Origin: Bacteroidota bacterium
GTDB taxonomy: Bacteria; Bacteroidota; Ignavibacteria; Palsa-1295
Length of the DNA stretch: 6,484 bases
NCBI GenBank assembly: GCA_025363505.1
Contig: JANYDV010000289.1
Span: 1 to 6,484 of the forward strand
Direction: 5' to 3'
Below, in pieces: positions 1-5,672 of this stretch. The translations under genes and the position numbers were made by a program. The notes under the pieces were generated by a model. That model was not told the origin of the DNA, did no database searches, and saw nothing but the letters and a program-made list of their open reading frames with translations. How positions within the stretch are numbered: position 1 is the first letter of the stretch; each line of letters begins with the position of its first letter.

Positions 1-123
1 TGCCAGCACAACCGGAAGCCATTTGTGAATCTTCCACCACTTGTTCACTCGCATCCCGATCAGAAAAACTACGAAGTCCCCTTCAAGCTCTGCGGTCATT
101 CGTTTGTTTATTATTGTTGCCAT
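1..123 (-). CDS. DUF4188-family protein, N-terminal fragment (runs off left edge)
   Basis: The first 41 codons of a minus-strand gene are visible, open to the window edge. The peptide contains TAELEGDFVVFLIGMRVNK followed by WWKIHKWLPVVLA. I recognise this as the N-terminal signature of the DUF4188 family (also described as monooxygenase af470-like), whose members typically start with a short lead, then an EGDFVVFLIGMR-like strand and a W-K-x-H-K-W segment. The biochemical role of the family is not firmly established. I chose the ATG at 121-123 because it is the first in frame; a second ATG nine codons in, just before TAELEGD, is an alternative start. No Shine-Dalgarno is visible. The gene diverges from the dioxygenase gene across a 90-bp spacer. 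Family assignment is by remembered motif from about a quarter of the expected length, so it is good but not certain. Confidence 0.75.
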   Translation of the reverse strand, partial: MATIINKRMTAELEGDFVVFLIGMRVNKWWKIHKWLPVVLA

Positions 124-213
124 AGAAGTATGATAGTTATGAAAATTATATAACCCGAAAAATCAAAGTTTGAGCCTATAAACTTTTTATCACTGTTATC
201 GTATTACATACTT
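124..213. promoter_or_regulatory. Divergent intergenic spacer between DUF4188 gene and dioxygenase gene
   Basis: This AT-rich 90-bp spacer separates two divergent start codons, so promoters for both genes should lie here or overlap the coding ends. On the minus strand there is a TATAAT at about 149-154, but no convincing upstream partner. On the plus strand a TTTG at 169-172 has no matching TAnnTTTG about 20 bp downstream. I therefore cannot place either promoter confidently. Neither start codon has a purine-rich ribosome binding site. Confidence 0.4.
126..213. repeat. 7-bp inverted repeat abutting both divergent start codons
   Basis: AAGTATG at 126-132 and CATACTT at 207-213 are exact reverse complements. 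Read in the sense of each gene, both starts are therefore preceded by the same heptamer: CATACTT directly before the ATG of the dioxygenase gene, and CATACTT plus two bases before the ATG of the DUF4188 gene. It could be a shared operator half-site, a leader element influencing translation initiation, or chance. Confidence 0.45.
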
Positions 214-1071
214 ATGAACAGACGTGGATTTATACAAGCCATCGCTTCCGGAGTAACAATGATGACCACACGTGAACTGCACTCACAACTGAGCAACAGC
301 AAAACACAAAAAATGCCTGTCTTATTTATTGGGCATGGCAGCCCGATGAATGCCATCGAAGACAATGAATATGTTCGTACCTGGAAAGTCATTGCGGCGC
401 AACTGCCTAAACCAAAAGCGATACTGTCGATCTCGGCGCATTGGCTCACACACGGAACACATGTACTCTCGGTGCCAAAGCCCGAAACCATCCACGATTT
501 CTACGGCTTTCCGGAAGCTCTTTTCAAGACCAACTATCCGGCACCCGGAGCACCGGAGCTTGCAGAACGCACGGCAAAAATGTTTGCTTCAACACTTGTC
601 GATACTACCGATGACTGGGGACTCGATCATGGAACATGGTCAGTGCTCGCACAGATGTACCCAATGGCAGATATACCCACCTATCAACTAAGCATCGACA
701 CGACCCAAGCACCACAAAAGCATTATGAACTCGCAAGTGAGTTACGCACCTTGCGCGACGAAGGTGTACTCATTATTGGAAGCGGAAACATCGTACATAA
801 CCTTAGGATGTTACGATTTGATGGCGCACCTTATGATTGGGCAGTCGAGTTCGATCATCAAATAAAAACACTTATCGAAGCCGGTGATCACAACGCAATT
901 GTAGAATATGAAAAACTCGGACCAGCTGCAAAACTTGCCGTGCCAACAAACGATCACTATCTGCCACTGCTCTATACACTCGGAGTGATCGAAAAGAAAG
1001 ATTCGATTCAGTTCTACAACGAAAAAACAGATATCGGGTCTGTATCAATGAGATCTGTAGTATTTGGGTAA
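214..1071 (+). CDS. ygiD: LigB/YgiD-family extradiol dioxygenase (4,5-DOPA dioxygenase-like)
   Basis: This 285-residue protein belongs to the class III extradiol ring-cleavage dioxygenases of the DODA/YgiD type, which open catechol rings such as that of DOPA; the true substrate here is unknown. The expected metal-site segments are present: GHGSPMNAIEDN with His41, SAHW with His76, GSGNIVHNLR with His195, and TNDHYLPLLYTLG with His248. By family knowledge, the histidines of the first, second and last segments correspond to the metal ligands. The catalytic body begins near residue 34 (MPVLFIGHG) and has about the usual length of 250 residues. The extra 33 residues start MNRRGFIQ, a twin-arginine-like motif with Arg3-Arg4, followed by a short, only weakly hydrophobic stretch, so export by Tat is possible but unproven. 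The ATG at 214 is preferred because it includes this leader; Met34 would give a cytoplasmic form. No Shine-Dalgarno is visible. Confidence 0.9.
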   Translation: MNRRGFIQAIASGVTMMTTRELHSQLSNSKTQKMPVLFIGHGSPMNAIEDNEYVRTWKVIAAQLPKPKAILSISAHWLTHGTHVLSVPKPETIHDFYGFPEALFKTNYPAPGAPELAERTAKMFASTLVDTTDDWGLDHGTWSVLAQMYPMADIPTYQLSIDTTQAPQKHYELASELRTLRDEGVLIIGSGNIVHNLRMLRFDGAPYDWAVEFDHQIKTLIEAGDHNAIVEYEKLGPAAKLAVPTNDHYLPLLYTLGVIEKKDSIQFYNEKTDIGSVSMRSVVFG

Positions 1072-1198
1072 CATTTTGGATTCGTATCAAAGGATGTAGT
1101 GGTATTTGTCAGTTTGCAAAAAAAACTCATGAGGGATTTTTTTTTCGTATATTCGGAGGTCTTAATTACGGATACAAGCATTAATAACTCCAACATAG
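1072..1198 (+). other. 127-bp intergenic spacer with facing A8/T9 tracts
   Basis: The spacer must hold the end of the dioxygenase transcript and probably the promoter of the fibre-like gene. An A8 run (1118-1125), the palindrome CTCATGAG (1126-1133), GGA, and a T9 run (1137-1145) follow one another. The A and T tracts could pair as a weak AU-only hairpin or give intrinsically bent DNA. TATATTCG at 1148-1155 matches the Bacteroidota TAnnTTTG -7 element at all but one fixed position, but the only upstream TTTG (1113-1116) lies 31 bp away, too far for a canonical pair. A GGAGGT at 1155-1160 has no start codon at a usable distance. Confidence 0.35.
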
Positions 1199-4012
1199 AT
1201 GAAAACTTTACTACTACTGTGCTCACTATTAATAGTGAGCGTTGCAACGGCGCAACATTCTATACAAACTGACGACGGCAACGGGCATTTTATTGTAATC
1301 TCGCAACAGCCGACAAATGGTGCTCCGAGCACAAACGCACTCACATTGCCTGATGGTAATGGCACGGTCATCATGAGTGGCAATGGACCGAATAGTCCAT
1401 GGCTATTGGGAGGTAATACATTCACCAATTTGGGGGCGGCACCAACTCAATGGCTCGGAACGGCTTCAAATGACGATGTTATCTTCAAAGCACAAAACAT
1501 CGAGAAACTACGACTTATTGCAGGAGGCGGAATTGCGATAACAGGCTCACTCTTTGGCATCAATGGACTTGCATATATATGGCCCGCGGCAAATAGCGGC
1601 GGAGCATTAATTAATAACGGCGCGGGAACACTATCGTGGGCATTAGTGAGTCCGCAATATGGCGGGACGGGTATTAATGCTCAATCTGCTGCTAATGGGA
1701 AGTTGTTGATTGGTAATGGTGCAGGCTTTACACTATCGACATTAACGGCTGGGACAAATATTACCATTGATAATAGTGTTGCCGGGCAAATTACGATTAA
1801 TGCAACCGCAGGTGGTGGCGGGGCACCAACTGGTGCGGCGACGGGTGATTTATCGGGAAATTATCCCAATCCTACTGTCGCAACGGTCGGCTCGAAAACT
1901 GCCGCACAAATTAGCACATCAGTAACAGACGTCGCCGCCGCAACAAATACTAATACTACAGGTGCAATTGTTAAGCGTGATGCTTCCGGTAACTTTTCAG
2001 CCGCTACGATCACAGCAAATTTAAATGGCAATGCAACAACAGCGACAACGGCAACAAATTTTAGCGGCTCATTAAGTGGTGATGTAACAGGCACACAATC
2101 TGTAACACAAATCAATTCTGCAAATGCAGGAATTGGCGATCGTCTTATTTCCGGTGTGAATAATGGTACTTCAACCATTAATAGTACCCGTTTGCCTGCG
2201 ATGGTTGGTTCTGGTGCGTCGCACGCATCAGGTTTAGTACCCGATCCGGGTAATGTTGCTGGCTCGACAAAATTTTTGCGTGAAGATGGTTCATGGCAAG
2301 TACCGCCTGCAGGCGGTGGCGGAAGTGTCACGACAGTTTCTATTACAACTGTGAATGGTGTTTCAGGCTCGGTTACTAATCCGACAACAACACCAGCTAT
2401 TAGCCTCACACTTGGTGATATCACTCCATTAACGGTAACAGCAACAAGCACTATCAAAGGCACAAAGCTCACTGCGACCAATTCATCGAATCAACTAGTG
2501 TTTGGCTCGACTATTACCACTACGATAAATACTCTTGATCCAGCTAGCGCACGTATTTATACAATTGCTGATATGCTTGCGCCGGCAAACTTTGTGCTCA
2601 CTACTTCAACACCAACCAATAATACCATTCCGAAATGGGTCAGCACACTCGGTAATCTTTCTAACTCTTCACTCTCTGATGATGGAACAGATGTGAGCAC
2701 AACAGAAAATCTAAAACTGATCGGCAGTAATAAACTTCTTTCATTCAAAGGCGATGGAACAGGTGTTTCCACAATTGCTGCCGGCATACAAGGCACAACG
2801 ACATACAATTACACACTTCCGATAACTACACCAACCGCGAATCAAGTGCTGACGGCAACTGCTGTGGGAGCGTCGAGTCCGTTTGCAATCACACTTGGAT
2901 GGACAACGCCAAGTGGCGGCGGAACAGGTGTTAATTATGGCGCAACGACAACGCAAAACTCAACCGCCATCTCTTCTTCAAATTATTTGTATGATATTTC
3001 GTACGCATCAACAAGCATTAATAATGCCGCACTTGGAGCAAGAATAAATTCTACTTCGACCAACGGCAACAATGATGCAACGGGCTTAACACTCTCGACT
3101 ACTGCCGTAGGGTCGGGCACAGCGACGGGTCTTGCCGTCACAGTAGCTAGCACTTCGGGCTCGAAATACGCCGCAACCTTTTCAGGCGGAAATGTTGGCG
3201 TAGGTATTACAAACCCAACTAGAACATTAGAGGTCGTTGGTTCGAGCAATTCATTGTACTCCTCAACATCATCTACTACTGATGAGAATGCGGCTATTCG
3301 TGGTGAAGCAACAGGAGCATCAACAACCAATCAAATGGTTGGCGTTTGGGGCGACGCCAGTACAAGCGCATCAAACACAGCTTCTATTGGTGTACTCGCA
3401 ACCGGTAACGGCAACACCACAACAGGGGCAAGTGCAGTGCCAAATGTAGCATTGCAAATAAACGACGGCGAACTGACAATGGGAAGATCGAGCGAGGCCG
3501 TAGGCTCAGGCAATGGTAATCTGCTTGTAGTAGGTCCTGGTATCTCAGCAAATGCAGGAGCTGCACTGACAAACACTCTGCAGGAAGCGGCAACCGCAGG
3601 TACTGCATATAGTGCTGATGGTCCTACAGGTGTTATCGAAATCGAAGGACCATCTGCCGATCAAAGTCTTAACGGAGCCGACTGGTATGTATGGGCTCGC
3701 AACTTAACGATCAATAATAAATATGCTAAATCGAATAGCATTGTTTTTCTGCAAGTCATTGACCTAATTGATGGCACGACCAATCAAACGGCGACGAAAA
3801 CTTTTTCACTACCGGGCGGAACATTGAATGCCGGTACCTTCACTTTTGCCACAGCAGTTGATGGCAGAGCAACAGGTAGCTTTGTCATTAGTGTCAGTAT
3901 GCGTTTTGATCATACAACCCAAACATCAAGTCATACTATAGATGGCGGAGCAGCATCATCTGATCGGGATAAAATTCGCGTCGGATATATGATCGTCAAT
4001 CCATCAAAATAA
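1199..4012 (+). CDS. Secreted phage tail-fibre-like repetitive surface protein, 937 aa
   Basis: No specific function is recognised. Residues 1-19 form a clear Sec signal peptide (Lys2, a Leu-rich core, cleavage likely after ATA at 16-18). The remainder is very rich in Thr, Ser, Asn, Gly and Ala, with few charged residues. It carries motifs that recur in phage tail fibres and in large Bacteroidota surface proteins: YGGTG (154-158), ANGKLLIGNGAGFTLSTLTAGTNITI (165-190), GDLSGNYPNPTV (216-227), a Thr-Ala run NATTATTATN (278-287) leading into FSGSLSGDVTG (288-298), KFLREDGSWQ (358-367), GGGTG (573-577) and NVGVGITNPTRTLEV (665-679). Residues from about 823 onward are less repetitive and resemble a small beta-rich terminal module. 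I see no T9SS sorting domain, S74 chaperone, LPxTG motif or transmembrane helix. An in-frame TAG immediately precedes the ATG, so the start cannot be extended upstream. A terminator hairpin follows the stop by 17 bases or more. No phage structural genes are adjacent. Confidence 0.85.
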   Translation: MKTLLLLCSLLIVSVATAQHSIQTDDGNGHFIVISQQPTNGAPSTNALTLPDGNGTVIMSGNGPNSPWLLGGNTFTNLGAAPTQWLGTASNDDVIFKAQNIEKLRLIAGGGIAITGSLFGINGLAYIWPAANSGGALINNGAGTLSWALVSPQYGGTGINAQSAANGKLLIGNGAGFTLSTLTAGTNITIDNSVAGQITINATAGGGGAPTGAATGDLSGNYPNPTVATVGSKTAAQISTSVTDVAAATNTNTTGAIVKRDASGNFSAATITANLNGNATTATTATNFSGSLSGDVTGTQSVTQINSANAGIGDRLISGVNNGTSTINSTRLPAMVGSGASHASGLVPDPGNVAGSTKFLREDGSWQVPPAGGGGSVTTVSITTVNGVSGSVTNPTTTPAISLTLGDITPLTVTATSTIKGTKLTATNSSNQLVFGSTITTTINTLDPASARIYTIADMLAPANFVLTTSTPTNNTIPKWVSTLGNLSNSSLSDDGTDVSTTENLKLIGSNKLLSFKGDGTGVSTIAAGIQGTTTYNYTLPITTPTANQVLTATAVGASSPFAITLGWTTPSGGGTGVNYGATTTQNSTAISSSNYLYDISYASTSINNAALGARINSTSTNGNNDATGLTLSTTAVGSGTATGLAVTVASTSGSKYAATFSGGNVGVGITNPTRTLEVVGSSNSLYSSTSSTTDENAAIRGEATGASTTNQMVGVWGDASTSASNTASIGVLATGNGNTTTGASAVPNVALQINDGELTMGRSSEAVGSGNGNLLVVGPGISANAGAALTNTLQEAATAGTAYSADGPTGVIEIEGPSADQSLNGADWYVWARNLTINNKYAKSNSIVFLQVIDLIDGTTNQTATKTFSLPGGTLNAGTFTFATAVDGRATGSFVISVSMRFDHTTQTSSHTIDGGAASSDRDKIRVGYMIVNPSK

Positions 4013-4029
4013 AATTATAGATTACCAAT

Positions 4030-4063
4030 AAAAAAAAGGCAGTACTAATGTACTGCCTTTTTT
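4030..4063. terminator. Bidirectional intrinsic terminator between converging genes
   Basis: A perfect 8-bp stem, GGCAGTAC (4038-4045) with GTACTGCC (4050-4057), encloses a TAAT loop. The stem is flanked by A8 on the left (4030-4037) and T6 on the right (4058-4063), so the same structure gives a stem plus U-tract on either strand. It lies 17 bases after the stop of the fibre-like gene and 22 bases after the stop of atpD on the other strand, the expected place for a shared terminator. Confidence 0.92.
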
Positions 4064-4085
4064 AATTTTGTTACGATACAACAGC

Positions 4086-5492
4086 TTAGTTTGCCATTGT
4101 CTTTGCTTTTTCGTACACGTCTTCGATTGTGCCAACCATGTGGAATGCTTGTTCGGGCAGATCGTCGCACTCGCCGTCTAAGATCATCTTAAAACTACGG
4201 ATGGTATCTTCGAGCTTGACATATTTTCCTGCTAAGCCCGTAAACTGTTCAGCAACAAAAAACGGCTGTGACAAGAACTTCTGTACCTTACGAGCGCGCT
4301 TAACGATGGTTTTATCTTCTTCAGACAACTCGTCCATGCCCAAGATATTAATAATGTCTTGAAGGTCTTTGTATTGCTGTAAGATGTTCTGTACACCGCG
4401 TGCCATGTTGTAATGCTCGTCGCCGAGAATTTCTGCAGTGAGGATGCGGCTTGTTGAATCCAGTGGATCAACGGCAGGATAAATACCAAGCTCTGAGATT
4501 GCACGTGAAAGCACCGTCGTTGCATCTAAGTGAGCAAAGGCAGCAGCAGGTGCAGGATCGGTAAGATCGTCAGCAGGTACATAGATAGCTTGTACCGATG
4601 TGATCGAGCCTTTCTTTGTCGAAGTGATACGCTCTTGCAAACCGCCCATTTCCGAAGCCAATGTTGGTTGGTATCCTACTGCCGAAGGCATACGACCAAG
4701 CAATGCCGATACTTCAGAGCCTGCTTGTGTGAAACGGAAAATGTTATCAATAAAGAGCAGTACGTCTTTGCCTTCTTCATCGCGGAAGTACTCAGCAAAA
4801 GTCAAAGCAGTTAAGCCGACACGCTGACGCGCGCCAGGTGGTTCGTTCATTTGTCCGAACACGAGTACGGTTTTATCAAGCACACCGCTCTCGCTCATTT
4901 CGAGATACAGATCGTTTCCTTCGCGAGTACGTTCGCCTACTCCGCCAAAAACCGAATATCCGCCGTGGTATTTTGCGATATTATGGATCAGCTCAAGAAT
5001 AACAACAGTTTTGCCTACGCCGGCACCACCAAACAGACCAGTCTTACCACCTTTTGAGTATGGCTCAAGTAAGTCAATAACTTTAATTCCCGTTTCAAGG
5101 ATTTCTGCCTTTGTCGAAAGGTCTTCAAATTTCGGTGCATCACGATGGATAGGCCAGCTAAACTTCGATTCGATCTGCGCACCGCCGTCAATCGCTTGTC
5201 CGACAACATTGATCAAACGACCAAGTGAGTTCGGACCGACCGGCACCGAGATCGGAGCACCGGTATCAAAAGCATCCATTCCGCGAACCAATCCGTCGGT
5301 CGAGTCCATCGCCACTGCACGAACGCGATCTTCGCCCAAATGCTGCTGCACTTCGACGATCAGGTCTTCTTGTTTTCCTTCAGTGTTAGTGCGAGGTATT
5401 TTGATCGCATTGAGAATCGACGGGAGCTTCCCGTTCGAGAAATCAATATCGAGAACAGGTCCGATAACTTGAGCGATTTTGCCTTGATTCAT
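4086..5492 (-). CDS. atpD: F1F0 ATP synthase subunit beta
   Basis: This is the catalytic beta subunit of F1, which hydrolyses or makes ATP at the alpha/beta interface on the cytoplasmic side of the membrane (EC 7.1.2.2). At 468 residues it is full length. The beta-barrel start (GKIAQVIGPVLDIDF) is followed by the P-loop GGAGVGKT at 155-162 (Lys161), the catalytic GER with Glu187 and Arg188, the Walker B strand VLLFID ending in Asp249, ALLGRMPSAVGYQPTLA (263-279), the adenine-pocket tyrosine Tyr338, the ATPase signature PAVDPLDSTS (339-348), and the torque-helix motif DELSEED (387-393). All catalytic residues are intact. The ATG is supported by normal N-terminal length; no Shine-Dalgarno is seen. 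It has no atpC downstream: the next gene is the converging fibre-like gene after a terminator. A T9SS-secreted peptidase gene lies upstream, 180 bp away, so atpD is probably transcribed from its own promoter. Confidence 0.98.
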   Translation of the reverse strand: MNQGKIAQVIGPVLDIDFSNGKLPSILNAIKIPRTNTEGKQEDLIVEVQQHLGEDRVRAVAMDSTDGLVRGMDAFDTGAPISVPVGPNSLGRLINVVGQAIDGGAQIESKFSWPIHRDAPKFEDLSTKAEILETGIKVIDLLEPYSKGGKTGLFGGAGVGKTVVILELIHNIAKYHGGYSVFGGVGERTREGNDLYLEMSESGVLDKTVLVFGQMNEPPGARQRVGLTALTFAEYFRDEEGKDVLLFIDNIFRFTQAGSEVSALLGRMPSAVGYQPTLASEMGGLQERITSTKKGSITSVQAIYVPADDLTDPAPAAAFAHLDATTVLSRAISELGIYPAVDPLDSTSRILTAEILGDEHYNMARGVQNILQQYKDLQDIINILGMDELSEEDKTIVKRARKVQKFLSQPFFVAEQFTGLAGKYVKLEDTIRSFKMILDGECDDLPEQAFHMVGTIEDVYEKAKTMAN

Positions 5493-5555
5493 AGAGCTAT
5501 TTGGCGTAAAATAGTGGTAAAATATTCAGATCGGAGTAAACAGCCTTTTAGGGGA

Positions 5556-5621
5556 GAGGGTTTCGGGTATGGATAAATCAAAAAGAAACGTAATTTTATC
5601 GTATTCGCTCCTCAAACCCTC
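5556..5621. repeat. 8-bp inverted repeat flanking the candidate atpD -7 element
   Basis: GAGGGTTT at 5556-5563 and AAACCCTC at 5614-5621 are exact reverse complements, 50 bp apart. The second copy overlaps the TTTG -33 element on the minus strand, and the first lies just downstream of the predicted transcription start. The arrangement would suit a DNA-looping repressor or a long-range RNA fold, but the repeat is short and may be chance. Confidence 0.35.
5585..5616 (-). promoter_or_regulatory. Candidate Bacteroidota-type promoter for atpD
   Basis: Read on the minus strand, TTTG (5613-5616) is followed after exactly 20 bases by TACGTTTC (5585-5592). The known primary sigma consensus of Bacteroidota is TTTG, 19-21 bases, then TAnnTTTG, so only the last base of the -7 element differs. 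Position fits a start of transcription near 5578, about 85 bases before the atpD ATG. Short consensus matches arise by chance in AT-rich DNA, so this is a candidate only. Confidence 0.45.
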
Positions 5622-5672
5622 GGCTTCCGGGTCGCTGAAGTCTGCATCGAAGATGTATAAAACAATTCATTT

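Larger units (their letters stand above)
5493..5672 (-). other. 180-bp atpD leader region
   Basis: This region separates the stop of the M64 peptidase gene from the atpD start. It carries the candidate promoter at 5585-5616 and the inverted repeat at 5556-5621. The only hairpin after the peptidase stop (about 5618-5634) is short, bulged and lacks a U-tract, so I see no clear terminator for that gene. If the candidate promoter is used, the atpD transcript would have an untranslated leader of roughly 85 bases. I see no known riboswitch or small coding region. Confidence 0.5.

Noticed and set aside
1155..1160. GGAGGT as a ribosome binding site for the fibre-like gene
   Set aside because: It is 38 bases upstream of the ATG, an in-frame TAG directly precedes that ATG, and no ATG, GTG or TTG lies at a usable distance downstream of it.
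1861..2481. 206-codon open frame on the minus strand inside the fibre-like gene
   Set aside because: It is antisense to a Thr/Ala/Gly/Asn-rich frame whose low-complexity codons suppress stop codons on the opposite strand. It is Val/Pro-rich without domain features, and the plus-strand gene has a signal peptide and known motifs.
3665..4009. T9SS sorting domain or S74 chaperone at the end of the fibre-like protein
   Set aside because: There is no YPNP-like start and no L-x-x-G-x-Y...K-x-x-x element as in type A domains, and no Ser-Asp/Lys S74 catalytic pattern; the protein ends RVGYMIVNPSK.
1199..4012. Prophage or tail-fibre cassette
   Set aside because: Only the fibre-like motifs suggest a phage. 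There is no integrase, tail assembly, portal, holin or attachment site in the window, and the protein has a Sec signal peptide.
5011..5472. 153-codon plus-strand open frame antisense to atpD
   Set aside because: It lies wholly within atpD, which has every expected catalytic motif; the plus-strand translation is Ser/Pro/Arg-rich and unlike any known family.
5618..5634. GC-rich hairpin as terminator of the M64 peptidase gene
   Set aside because: On the minus strand ACCCGG...CCGAGGGT pairs only with a bulge and has no U-tract after it; it also overlaps the candidate atpD promoter.
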